Shown here piece by piece: positions 31,300-42,132 of a stretch of 64,000 nucleotides of DNA (position 1 is its first letter; each line of letters begins with the position of its first letter). Source of the DNA: Metaphire vulgaris (taxonomy: Eukaryota; Annelida; Clitellata; Crassiclitellata; Megascolecidae); assembly GCA_018105865.1 (NCBI GenBank), contig CM030851.1, positions 784,501 to 848,500 on the forward strand, read 5' to 3'. The notes beneath the pieces are model-generated. The model made no database searches, was not told where the DNA came from, and saw only the letters and a program-made list of their open reading frames with translations. Position numbers and translations under genes: made by a program.

Positions 31300-33260
31300 T
31301 GGTGGTCAAATTGAGAAAGCACCGACTAAAAATGCAAAGCAATGAAGGTTTGGAACAGGCGAGATTAAAACAGTTACAGTCCAGTTATGTGCAAAAGAGG
31401 AACAAATCAACAGCTACAAACAAAGCGGCTATTGCAGAGTATGAAAACAAATTAGCAAAAGACATCAAACGGAACAGTAAGAGTTTTTATGGATATGCAA
31501 GAAGTAAGATGAAGCGAAAAGACAAAGTGGGACCATTAGTAGCTGATTCTGGAGAAACAGTGACGGATGACATGGAAACAGCAACAACTCTGAACGATTA
31601 CTTTGGATCAGTGTTCACAAAGGAAAACACAACCAACATACCAAAGCCCATTAATTTATTTTGTGGAAAAGAGGAGGAAGCATTATCAGACATAAATTGC
31701 AGTAAAGAGTGTGTCCTGGAAATTCTGAGTCAAATGAAAACTGACAAAAGCCCGGAATAGACAATATACACCCAAAATTTCTGTATGAGGTAAGACATGA
31801 GGTTAGTGAGGTAATAGCCACAATATTCAATATGTCACTTAAATCGGGAATAGTCCCTAGGGACTGGAGGGATGCAGTAGTCACTCCTATATTCAAAAAG
31901 GGTAACCGTGGGGAGCCAGGAAATTATAGGCCTGTGAGTCTGACCTGTATAGTGTGTAAAGTTCTGGAGAAAATAATGAAAGCAAATATACTGGACCATC
32001 TTATGAGACACAAGATTTTAAGGATAGCCAGCATGGGTTTATTAAGGGAAGATCTTGCTTAACAAACATACTGGACTTTTTGGAGGAGATCCACGACAAG
32101 CTAGATGAGGAAAAGGCAGTTGATGTAGTATACCTGGACTTTGCAAAAGCATTCGATAAAGTACCTCATTCAAGACTGGCAGTCAAGCTTCAGGCCAGTG
32201 GAATTAGAGGTAAAGTTCTTGGATGGATAAAAAACTGGCTTCAGAGCAGAAGACAGAAGGTAGGTATAAGAGGCAAGTATTCAGATTGGGCTGAGGTCAT
32301 AAGTGGGGTGCCACAAGGTTCAGTGTTGGGACCTCTATTGTTTTTAATATACATCAACGACATCGATGATGATATAATGTCAAAAATTTCAAAATTCGCT
32401 GATGACACAAAACTGTGTGGACAGAGTGATAGTGAAGCAGAAGCAAAAATTTTACAACAAGACCTTAATAGACTATCCCAGTGGTCGGCAGATTGGCAAA
32501 ATGCTTTTAATACAGATAAATGCTCGGTGATGCACATTGGGAAGAAGGGAACAGATCATGAATTTAAGTTATGTGGGAAGGGACTAAAAGTGACAAACGA
32601 GGAGAAAGATCTAGGGGTCATCATGCATAACAGCTTAAAGCCATCTAGGCAATGTGCAGAGGCAGCTAATAAGGCCAACAAAATTCTAGGTATGATCAAA
32701 AGAACGATAGTGAGCAGAGAGAAGGATGTAATAATAAGACTTTACAAGACATTGGTACGTCCACATTTAGAGTATTGTGTTCAAGCATGGTGTCCATTCC
32801 TGAAGAAAGACATAGAGACCTTAGAAAGAGTGCAACACAGAGCAACAAAGATGATCAAGGGATATCACAAACTAACCTATGAGGAAAGGCTAAATCACTG
32901 TGGATTGACAACCCTGGAAAAAGAAGAGAGAGAGGGGATTTGATCGAGACATACAAAATACTAACAAACAAAGTGGAAATGCCAAAGGAAAGATTTTTAC
33001 AATGAAGGAGTATGATCGAACCAGAGGACACAGCATGAAACTGTTCAAGAAACGGGTTGGGAGACATAAACAGCATTTTTTTAGTGCAAGAGTGGTGGAC
33101 AGATGGAATGAACTGGGTGAGGGGATAGTAACGGCTACAACTGTAAACGAGTTCAAAATAAACCTCAGTAGTTTAGGATATTAGATTGGACGGGAGCAAC
33201 AGTGGTTCTCACACAGGGCAGTCCCTACTGAACCACTTTAAACCTTGTTATATTATATTA
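31300..33260 (+). mobile_element. 5'-truncated CR1-like non-LTR retrotransposon
   Basis: Encodes the linker after the endonuclease (EYENKLAKDIKRNSKSFYGY, FGSVFTKE) and a nearly complete reverse transcriptase: NYRPVSLTCIVCKVLEKIM, KAVDVVYLDFAKAFDKVPHS, GVPQGSVLGPLLFLIYINDI, the FADDTKL active site at 32393-32413, KDLGVIMHNSLKPS, RPHLEYCVQAWCP and a C-terminus ending LSSLGY at 33184. The reading frame is broken by single-base indels near 31755, 32025 and 32930 only, so it is fairly recent. The endonuclease is missing (5' truncation). The 3' UTR AGTGGTTCTCACACAGGGC then CCCTACTGAACCACTTTAAACC ends in an AT-rich tail. Confidence 0.9.
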
Positions 33261-33726
33261 TTATATTATATATATATTATATTAAAAGGGCCCCCAGTTC
33301 TTCTGTTCCCTATAATGCCTTGCTTATTCTTGCTATATGGTAGCTACACCACTGAGCCGCAGTGTCATGAAAGCTGAAAGAGAGGCGTTCGAGTTAGAAG
33401 TAATATATTTCTACCAAATGTTGTCCGATTTTCAAACTTTTTGATTTATTTTGTCCCACTGACATTTTCCTACAACACTGCCGCTCACACAAGTAGGGTT
33501 ACTTCTAAAAAAGTTTACCTGGTGAGCTTTGAACATTTTTTAAGGGGTGCTATTCTAGACCGTAGGGCATACCATACCCCCCAAATTATTTTTTGGCACG
33601 GATGGTTAGAAAACAATAAAAATGCTAAACATTGGTGTATACCTAATCTTCTTAGCTCTCATATTGCCTGAGATATAGTAAATTTAAATATTCAGTTTTC
33701 TATAACACTTTTTTCAAGCAAAATAA

Positions 33727-34841
33727 ATGGCCGGCACGGTGACGGCTTCTAAAATTTTTATGGATGGTAAAGTGGTTAATGTATCTGTATATATTTAGAT
33801 CCGATTGAGGATACTGGAACCAGAGTGAAGGAAGCCGACGGGACCGACGCTGCAGCTCAGGAAGCCCACGGGACCGACACTGCAGCACAGGAAGCCCACG
33901 GGACCGACACTGCAGCACAGGAAGCCCACGGGACCGACACTGCAGCACAGGAAGCTGACGGGACCGACACTGCAGCACAGGAAGCCCACGGGACCGACAC
34001 TGCAGCACAGGAAGCCCACGGGACCGACACTGCAGCACAGGAAGCTGACGGGACCGACACTGCAGCACAGGAAGCCCACGGGACCGACACTGCAGCACAG
34101 GAAGCTGACGGGACCGACACTGCAGCACAGGAAGCTGACGGGACCGACACTGCAGCACAGGAAGCCCACGGGACCGACACTGCAGCACAGGAAGCTGACG
34201 GGACCGACACTGCAGCACAGGAAGCCCACGGGACCGACACTGCAGCACAGGAAGCCCACGGGACCGACACTGCAGCACAGGAAGCTGACGGGACCGACAC
34301 TGCAGCACAGGAAGCCCACGGGACCGACACTGCAGCACAGGAAGCCCACGGGACCGACACTGCAGCACAGGAAGCTGACGGGACCAACGCTGCAGCACAG
34401 GAAGCCCACGGGACCGACACTGCAGCACAGGAAGATGAGGGTATTGATGAGAAAACTTTATATTTTCAAATAATTAATTAATTAAATCTGAATATTGCTA
34501 TTTTAATACATTTTTTAAAACTTTAGATAACAATATATTTTTTGTCAACTGTTGTAGCATTAATGGCTGCAAATGTTAATCTAACGTATTAATAATTATA
34601 TATTTAATATTTAGGAGCAGAAGAACTTGGAGACATTTTCCCACCGGACCCTGATGCTGACGACTCCAAAGGATTATGCTTAGTCTGTTTTGAATATTTG
34701 CATGAATATGAGGCAACAGTGTGCCTCACTTGTGGGCACACTTTTCATTACTTATGTTTGCATATGCGCCTGCTTGAGGACAATAAATGTCCTCAATGCA
34801 GGCGCAAATTTTCGCTTTCATTCATTGAAAGAATGGAGTAG
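33727..34841 (+). CDS. RING-H2 finger protein with 10-residue tandem repeats (predicted gene)
   Basis: I do not recognise an orthologue. Model: exon 1 33727-33766 (MAGTVTASKIFMD), exon 2 33799-34440, exon 3 34615-34841; 909 bases, 302 residues, phases consistent. Exon 2 is almost wholly twenty copies of EA(H/D)GTDTAAQ. Exon 3 encodes EELGDIFPPDPDADDSKG and a RING-H2 finger: C-x2-C (LCLVC), then TCGHTFHYLCLH and CPQC, i.e. C3H2C3 zinc ligands, followed by a short basic tail and stop. RING fingers usually confer E3 ubiquitin ligase activity; partners are unknown. The first intron would be only 32 bases, too short for ordinary splicing, so exon 1 is doubtful and the true 5' exon may lie elsewhere. 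It sits just after a LINE and could be transposon-associated. Confidence 0.6.
33831..34430. repeat. Twenty-copy 30-bp coding minisatellite
   Basis: Unit GAAGCCCACGGGACCGACAC plus TGCAGCACAG. Copies differ almost only at the codon pair giving His (GCCCAC) or Asp (GCTGAC or GCCGAC): order D HHH D HH D H DD H D HH D HH D H. Only the first and nineteenth units carry other substitutions. Because 30 is a multiple of three and stops are absent, several frames on both strands stay open. Confidence 0.97.
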
Positions 34842-35086
34842 AGAACATGAACTCTGAAGTTAAAAAATACTGGAAATGTGATGATATTCTAACGTATATT
34901 CCTTCGTTCAACTCGTTAATAAATGTTATTGCATTGGTGTGCTTGTCCTTTATGCGAAGTTTCCATTTAAATGGTAAGACTCAGATTTGGGCCATTGTTT
35001 TCAGAGAACGCCATGAAAGCTCAGACTCTACCGGTAATGTGCTAATGTTTCCAACACCACGGATATGCAGTGGCATATTAAACTAA

Positions 35087-36079
35087 GTTTGTCTACCAGT
35101 GTTTATTCTAACCACATAGACTTGGGCGAGTTTAAGTTAACCCTTTAACAACGGGAAACCCTTAAAAGGAAAACTCCATGCAGCAGGAGAATCCGTCCTG
35201 GAAAAGTACTGGACGCCGGGACTTTTTGGCCCTTTGTCATGCAAAGCTAACTTTATTTCAACTTGCAATGCTGGGGCTATATGAAAGCTACAAAACTGGT
35301 ATACCTCATTTTTAGGACTTGCATTTCTCTTTCTAACCATCTGTGAAAGAAAACGATAAAAATTGGGGTCCTCTGCACACCCTGAAACAGGCCACCCCTC
35401 CAAAAAATGCAAAACTTTATTCAAAGCTCAGTAGCCAACAATTTTCAGTGACCAGCTCTCTAGGTTGAGCGGCAAACTTGGTAGGAAATAAAAATGGAAC
35501 AAAATGTTACAAGAAATTTGCAAATTGGATCACATTTGGCGTAGATATAGGGCTCCAAATCAATACCCTCTCAGTGTTTATTCTAGCCACCTTGACCATC
35601 CAGATAGTATATGCTGCTCTATCCGACGTGGTGACAAGCAAAAAAAGGTCATGTCCTTCCTTATCTTTCCTTTTATCCTTCTTCCAAAATGAAAAGCCCC
35701 TTCTCGTCACACTTTGGGGGGAGGAATTTCCATCCCCAATGCAACATATAAAGATTGGCAGGGGGAGATTTTCTAACTTGGAGAAACCCCCTCCCCCCCC
35801 CCCCAAACAGCTTAGAATAAACACTGCCCGGGGGTTACTCAGCTCTTGGTGTAATGCATGTTTTGCCTCAAACGCTACGGTAGTTCGAAACGGATGTGTC
35901 GGGTTTGTCCAACGGTTGGTCCCTCACTACCCTCAGTGCCCTTAATTATCCTTTTCCGTGGACGTGTCTATTCGTTTAAATCTGCACGAAGTTGTTGACC
36001 CAAAATATGGAGTTCCCTTTCGTTGGTCTGTTGAGGTTGCAGGCCATATATATGTTATAGGCAATGTGTGTAATCAGTC
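35087..36079. other. Repeat-derived intergenic DNA
   Basis: No credible exon. GTGACAAGCAAAAAAAGGTC at 35632 recurs as GTGACAAGCAAAAGAAGGTT at 36620 and, in reverse, as TTTGCTTGTCACGG near 46010, suggesting fragments of one transposon family associated with the GGCGTCG-ended MITEs. Confidence 0.45.
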
Positions 36080-36269
36080 CAGTGGCGTCGCCAGGAATTT
36101 TTGGTTGGGGGGGCAAAAGGGGTCTGGAGTGTCAGATTCCTTACCCACTCCTACCCCCCCCCCCCTTCACAAAAAACTTTCTCACCGGATTTGCGCAAAT
36201 CTGGTAGGTGGTCTGGGGCAGGTTGGGGGGGCAGTTGCCCCCATTTGCCCCCCCGTGGCGACGCTAATG
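36080..36269. mobile_element. hAT-like MITE
   Basis: Left end CAGTGGCGTCGCCAGG, right end CGTGGCGACGCTAATG; flanking AATCAGTC and AATCAGTA (7 of 8). The interior is C/G-homopolymer-rich. Confidence 0.65.
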
Positions 36270-36277
36270 AATCAGTA

Positions 36278-36383
36278 GTCATTTCACGAAATGACTAAAA
36301 GTTTCAGTCATTTCGTGAAATGCCCCATAGGGTCAGTGGTTTCATGAAATGACTAAAAAACCAGTCTTTTCATGAAATGACTA
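36278..36383. repeat. Cluster of four short palindromes
   Basis: Four copies of a GTCATTTC-NN-GAAATGAC palindrome, variously complete (36278-36295, about 36305-36321, 36341-36357, 36364-36382), most followed by TAA. It begins directly after the MITE ending at 36269. Confidence 0.75.
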
Positions 36384-37127
36384 ACTTTTCCAAGGGGTTT
36401 ATTTCACACATTGCCTGATCCGCTTAATTGCACAAAGCTGTTGAACAATGACCGCTTTTCACGCTAATATAATCCCATAAGACAACACAATAAATATTTA
36501 AATCAATATAACATTATAATATTGCATAAAGCCAAGTTAAAATGTGATAGAAGAACGAGAAATGAGACAAGTTTAGTGAAATATTCGTGTTATTCCAAAA
36601 ATAAACGAAAAATAAACGGTGACAAGCAAAAGAAGGTTATCGTCCTTCTAAAACGTGGTGGCAAGCAAATAAAAAAACAAAGACCAAAGGGGTACGCTAT
36701 GGCTCAGACGCCACTGCCTTCTTCCTCATCGTTTTTCTCTTCATCTTCGTGTCCTTCTTCCTCTTCTTCTTCTCCTTCCCATTTCGTACCGGATGACCTC
36801 TGAGTCATTCCTTCGCTGGTCGGTCTTGGGGGTGGGGTGGAGGAGGTGTCTCTTAAGTTGCGGATCTTAGAATTCCTCTGGTGAATCGTGGTGATTGCAG
36901 CAGTGAGTGGATGCAGTGACCACATTACATTAGTGCCCTCAAGTGATTGAAAGCAAGCTGCACACAATTTCGCGCTGCCATCTAGGGATTGTTCTTAAAA
37001 CATTGATTGCTTGCTAATTACAGCGTATAAATGGCATACATATATAGTCTTCACATCTTCAATTTAAAGGCCATAGGGCCTATCAATATACTGTGCACTG
37101 TAAGCCATTTATACACTGTATTTGTAC

Positions 37128-37129
<2 letters not shown>

Positions 37130-37166
<37 letters not shown>
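37130..37166. repeat. (AT)n microsatellite
   Basis: Pure AT dinucleotides, at the start of an AT-rich tandem repeat region. Confidence 0.95.
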
Positions 37167-37171
<5 letters not shown>

Positions 37172-37204
37172 AGTCGCTATATAGGCAGTTAAAAAGTGAA
37201 AAGT

Positions 37205-38160
37205 GATCAATATATAGCCCATTTGGATATATAATTAATTTTTATTTAATTTTTTATTAATTTCGGATAGATATTAAGTCGGATACAATTATAAAGCATA
37301 TATATCAGTATATATAGGCCTAATGATTTTATAAGGTACAAGATTTCTATATAATTATAATTGTTACGGCCATATATAATTATATATACATATATCCATG
37401 GCATTAAATTAATATAAGGCCTATATATAATTAATTTTTATTTAAATTTCTATTAATTTGGGATAGATATTAAGTCGGATACAATTATAAAGCATATACT
37501 AGAAAGATGCTCGCTTCGCTCGCGCTCGCAGTGCAGGATAATACTAATCCAATACCTATACCTAATACCCAATCATTGAATTCATGCTGAACAACATTTC
37601 AATGATCGCCACCTAGCCAAGCTCTGCGCCACGTAATAATTAGGCCTATGTACGTTAAAATCACGCAACTGTGACCATTTGTGACGCTGTACACGTATTT
37701 TTTGTGTACGTTAAAATGTACGTTGCAACTACCTCAGGCTGCGAACAATTGTTACCAATAGCAACGTCGTCGCACGCCCAGCCCTCTGACGCTGCAATGA
37801 CTCGACTAAACCGGTTCTACGAACAATTGTTACCAATAGCAACGTCGTCTTCGAACATCGTCCACCAACGCATCGCGACGTAAGGACTAAACCGTCTACC
37901 AATAGTCAACGCTCGCCCACCAACGCATCACGACGTAAGGACTAAACGGTCTAAACCGTTCTACCAATAGTCAACCAATCAGAACGCTTGAAGGTAACAG
38001 ACAGAGAGACATACAGATAAGGATTTTAATATTATAGATATCAGTATATATAGGCCTAATGATTTTATAAGGTACAAGATTTCTATATAATTATATAATT
38101 ATAATTGTTACGGCCTTATATAATTATATATACATATATCCATGGCATTAAGTTAATATA

Positions 38161-38165
<5 letters not shown>
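37205..38165 (+). repeat. AT-rich tandem repeat, unit about 230 bp, interrupted by an insertion
   Basis: Copy 1 (about 37225-37440) and copy 2 share GGATAGATATTAAGTCGGAT, TCAGTATATATAGGCCTAAT, ATTGTTACGGCC and ATATATCCATGGCATTAA. Copy 2 is split: its first part ends at 37498 and resumes at 38039. A long (TA)n tract follows at 38167-38234. Confidence 0.85.
37499..38038 (-). mobile_element. Non-autonomous Helitron-like element, 540 bp
   Basis: On the minus strand it begins TCTATAATATTAAAATCC and ends GCGAGCATCTTTCTAG, i.e. the TC...CTAG termini of Helitrons. It is inserted between A and T without target duplication: the neighbouring repeat copy holds the exact empty site AGCATATATATCAG, split here as AGCATATA|TATCAG. 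The interior has two local duplications (GAACAATTGTTACCAATAGC at about 37743 and 37820; CCACCAACGCATC at about 37861 and 37918). It encodes no RepHel. Confidence 0.85.

Positions 38166-38166
<1 letters not shown>

Positions 38167-38234
<68 letters not shown>
38167..38234. repeat. (TA)n microsatellite
   Basis: Long uninterrupted TA dinucleotide run. Confidence 0.95.
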
Positions 38235-38236
<2 letters not shown>

Positions 38237-38497
38237 AATGCATGCTATATGCATGGTCCGCCGCACGTCGCGTACGTCTGCAGCCTACCGACGTCGCAAT
38301 TAAGTCAGCTGTAGACGAAGAAGACGAGAATGGATTGGTCGGACAGGGCCCACCGACGTCGGCTCTTTGCAGGGATTGCCTTGCCTATCTAGGTAGCAAA
38401 TTCAACCAAACGATGCAAACAACACCAGATTGGCAATGCGCCGCACAGCAATCATGATGGAGAAAAGCAACTCTCATAACCGTACGTAGGCCCTAAG

Positions 38498-38662
38498 GCA
38501 TGGGTTAATCTCGGCCGTTTTTCGGGAGGAGTTGCCCTCCTCCCAGAAAATTTCAAATTCCCCAGAAAATTTGTGAATACTGCATCAACTAATAGCAACC
38601 CCTTAGCCGACTTCCTCCCGGCTTTGTCAGTTCCCCCCGAAGTTCAGAGTCTAGATTAAACA
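38498..38662. mobile_element. Relative of the MITE at 39050, opposite orientation
   Basis: GGGTTAATCTCGGCCGTTTT, then GGGAGGAGTTGCCC and the far end AGTCTAGATTAAACAG mirror the element at 39050-39235 read in reverse. No clean target duplication was found. Confidence 0.6.
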
Positions 38663-39049
38663 GAAGACAATAAAAAGTACCCGGCCCGTTTACAATATAG
38701 CGGCAGCGGGCGTTGAGGGTCGAGATGCCTAGCTAACTTACTAACGACCTTTCTACCATCTTCACGGTCTTAGATAAGTTAGTTGGTGGTGGAGGCGGAG
38801 GGGGGCGGCGAGGAAATAACGAAAGGGAATACAAAACCCGTGAATATTTAATATTACAGTGAATGGACATAAAAATGGAAAAAGTCTGGTCATTCAGATG
38901 TGTTGGAGGTGTGATTGAAAGCGACGGCAGTTAGCAAGAAGATATAAAATCAAGAATATCAAAGGGGCTCCATACAATGGGATTGGGAAGGATGAAAAAC
39001 TATGGAGAAAAAACAACTCGGGGTGTCCCATAATTCCGGGGTTGTCCAT

Positions 39050-39235
39050 CAGTGTTTAATCTAGACTCCTGGACTCCGGAGGGGAAACTGAAAAAGCCGG
39101 GGGGGGGGGACTGACAAAGCCGGCGGCATTCTGCTAGGGGCTGTTGTTAGTTGATGTAGTGAATTTCCGGGGGGAATTTGAAATTTGCGAGGGGAAGGGC
39201 AATTTTTCCCCGGAAACGGCCTAGATTAAACCCTG
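39050..39235. mobile_element. hAT-like MITE
   Basis: Ends CAGTGTTTAATCTAG and CTAGATTAAACCCTG; flanks TTGTCCAT and GTGTCTAT agree at 6 of 8. The pair with 38498-38662 is an inverted arrangement about 390 bp apart. Confidence 0.6.
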
Positions 39236-40534
39236 GTGTCTATATAAAGTGTTGAGTCTTAAAGGTTAGTTTTTCGTAGTATAGTCCTAGTCCTACACTG
39301 ATCACTATGGAATAATTCGCACAGATGTTGTATTATCTGAAGTACTTACAGTTTGTTCAGGGTCTTCGATATATTCAGCTTACGGCGTAACAACAAACTT
39401 GTCCATTGTATGAATGGTGAAGCGCTGTTAAGCGATTGAATCGCTGAAGTCGTGAGATTGTTTCCGCGATTTATGCGAACACAGTGAAGGCCTAACTGAT
39501 CCGTTTCGATCGAGGCCCAATTCCGACTGCCCTCTCTCAATGAAACACACTCTATAGCGCCCTCTACTACTTCTCTGGTGCCTCCGCTCTTCCTGGCACC
39601 CTGAGCCCTCTGCTGTCCTTCGGATTTTCGCCCACCATCTTCCCACTTCGTTCGTCTAAGTGTCTTCCTCGGAGTTCCTCCGTCTTTTAATTTAATGTCA
39701 ACTGATACACATACGTTAGTAACGTTACTACGGTGTTTGACACCTCGGGTTAGACGTGTATAGACATACTTATCTGATCTCGCTACTATAAAGCCTTATT
39801 TATTCGGCAGTGCATTCGCCCTCCCGCGACAGCAGCTCCCTCATTGAGGCTCATTCGTCTCAGTGCCTTCTTCCGTCTTTTAATCTAATCTAATTTAATC
39901 CCCGCCTTTTAATCTAATCTAATAAGCCTATGACTACCATGTTTGACACCTTTGTGTTAAATGAGTATAGGACAGGCCTATCTGATCTTATCATATGTTG
40001 CTACGACTGTAAAGCCATATTTGGCAGTGCATTCGCCCTCTCACGGCAGCAGCTCCCTTCTAAATTCGAATTGAAAATGTAATCAAACAATTTAAAGAAT
40101 TACAATTCTTCAGTTCTTACTCCTTAAAAAGTACCCCGGCCCGGCCTATGGTGGGCCGACGGGGCCGATAAGAGTGCGCCGCCTATGATTAAACACTGCC
40201 CTAAGGTCTCTTTCGTGCAGATTCTCTAGTGTACTGTAGGTTTAATTAAATGCAAGAAATTCAATATCCGGGTCTTGAAATGAATGCTGGAGTAGGTGAC
40301 AAACTAACTTCGATTCACCAATGAGAAATGTTCGTTTTTGCCGGGGTCTTATCTAAGTCGCAACACGTCTTTAGATATTATTTTTGTCACGTAAGGTGTT
40401 TGGTCGAACTTACTATCACCGCAATCCAGTCCAGTGTAGTAGGTTTTGTTATCAATTGACGGAAGTTATGTCTCAGTTCTAGATTTGCAAGTAGCCCCTA
40501 TTCGATTCAGTGGAAGATCTGAGATCGAGATAGA

Positions 40535-40536
<2 letters not shown>

Positions 40537-40586
<50 letters not shown>
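40537..40586. repeat. (GA)n microsatellite
   Basis: About 25 GA dinucleotides. Confidence 0.95.
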
Positions 40587-40589
<3 letters not shown>

Positions 40590-40991
40590 AGCAAACGTTA
40601 AAGTAAATGGCTTAATCAAGTTAAATATTGTCAAAGGTGCTTCGATCTGTGGGTCGACTCAGAGACTCAGCAAAGTAAAAGTCTTGGACTAATGTTAGTA
40701 TAAGCAGCTTAGCTAGGGTTAGGGTTAAATATAGAACTAGAGAGGCGGCGAGCGCTTGCTTCTGGAAAGATACGGCGATGAGTCACTGCCTCCAGTTTGC
40801 ACGTGAGTGGCAGGACGAACAAGGTGTTTTCAAGGAAAAATTACTGGGGGCGATGAAGAGCTTCTTAAATTACGGATGAAAACTAATTTTGGCACTTCTT
40901 GATTTTAGTTTAGGCCTATTCTGCACAGCTACCGAAAAATCAGTCATAATGGTATTAGAATAAAATGTATAATATCGGATGAAAGTGCAGT

Positions 40992-41508
40992 CTACGCTCG
41001 TGGCTCGCTGCCGAAGAAATGACACACGAAGTCACGATTGCGATATTTCTCCGTCTCTTCCCTTTCACGCCTTTTCTTCTTCGACAGGAACCGCGACTCG
41101 GCCGATCGTGGATCCAACGCAAGGCTGACCCTTTGACATTCAAAGCGATTGTCAGCTTGGATCTCAAACCGCGGAGTGTGATCTTTTTCCGTCTGCAATC
41201 GAAGATTGTATTCTGATGCGACACGACTCTTTCCACATTCATGCTGTGCGGTGAGACAGGATGGCTGCTGCCAACCTGGAAATTTGGCCCCTTCGTGATT
41301 TTGCTAGGAAACGAACGTGTCATCTGGGATAGACGAGTATTCGGGACAGTCTTTGTAGAAAGCAATCACTTCAAAAGCAGAAAGCTGAACGAATTTTTCA
41401 TCAAAGTAGTCCGTGACAAGTGCTCTTCCAGTTTCGTCTCAACTGAAGAGGAGCGGAGAAACTGGAGAATAGAGCGCAGCAATTCTTCTTGTTCAACATT
41501 CATCTTTT
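40992..41508 (-). pseudogene. Unidentified coding fragment, interrupted by an in-frame stop and a frameshift
   Basis: I do not recognise the family. The minus strand reads MNVEQEELLRSILQFLRSSS from 41503, then, after a one-base frame change near 41425, DETGRALVTDYFDEKFVQLS, AFEVIAFYKDCPEYSSIPDD and TFVS, a TAG at 41306-41304, and in the same frame QNHEGAKFPGWQQPSCLTAQ, EYNLRLQTEKDHTPRFEIQA, FECQRVSLALDPRSAESRFL and a Lys/Arg/Glu-rich tail ending CHFFGSEPRA, stop at 40994. The sequence looks like a real globular protein. TTTCCTAG at the internal stop is also a plausible splice acceptor, and CTACATAG before 41508 another, so part may be a genuine exon. A LINE fragment abuts at 41583. Confidence 0.5.
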
Positions 41509-41582
41509 CTATGTAGAAGTTCTGGAAGCTCTCAGTTAATGCAACCTTTTTAATTTCTTTTACAATTCTCTGCTGACTATCA

Positions 41583-41745
41583 TTTCTACGCTGACGATAC
41601 ACAGTTATTCATCGCCTTTGATGATAAAACATCTTCTGCGTCACTAGAAATTTTATCCAATTATCTGAAAAATGTTCAGTCTTGGATATTTAGTAATAAG
41701 CTTGCATTAAACCCTTCAAAAACTGAGTTTTTACTTCTTGGTACG
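41583..41745 (+). mobile_element. L2-like LINE reverse-transcriptase fragment
   Basis: Reads YHFYADDTQLFIAF (the catalytic YADD), then LEILSNYLKNVQSWIFSNKL and ALNPSKTEFLLLGT, open for 55 residues. It is the block immediately upstream of that seen at 15250. Confidence 0.85.
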
Positions 41746-42132
41746 TCTTTTAATTTTTTTATCGCCCGTAGCCCGTACCTTGCCGCCCGGCCCGAGGTGC
41801 GGGCGGGGCTGCAAGGTAATTTCATAGAAGTATAGGCTAATCTGCTAACACGATATTAAATGCAATATTCATTTGTAAACTCAAAATCAAATAATTTTCA
41901 TTAATTATATTTTAAAAATTATTTTCTTAACTGTTTCCAAATTACAATTTTTATTACAGCTGAGTTGTAGCTATTGTATAATTGTCAATAAAACATTAAT
42001 ATTTTGTTGCTGTTATGAAAAGAAGAGGAAAAGGCAAGACTAAAGAAATATAAACTTGAATTTATTAAAGAAATATTGTTAGCGCCCGGCCCGTACAAGG
42101 CCCGCGTAGCCCGCACATTTTGCGCCCCTTAG

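Noticed and set aside
31300..33184. Treating the LINE frames as host genes
   Set aside because: Reverse-transcriptase blocks, frameshifts, 5' truncation and a repeated 3' tail identify a retrotransposon.
33700..34481. Long open frames on both strands over the 30-bp repeat (Cys/Val- and Arg/Leu-rich proteins)
   Set aside because: They are frame shadows of a stop-free 30-bp repeat; only the plus frame joins in phase to the RING exon.
35478..36300. Several frames of 90-155 residues
   Set aside because: They include poly-Pro/poly-Gly from homopolymers and run through a MITE; no domain seen.
37130..38234. CRISPR array or centromeric satellite
   Set aside because: It is eukaryotic AT-rich tandem sequence with only two long units and no spacers.
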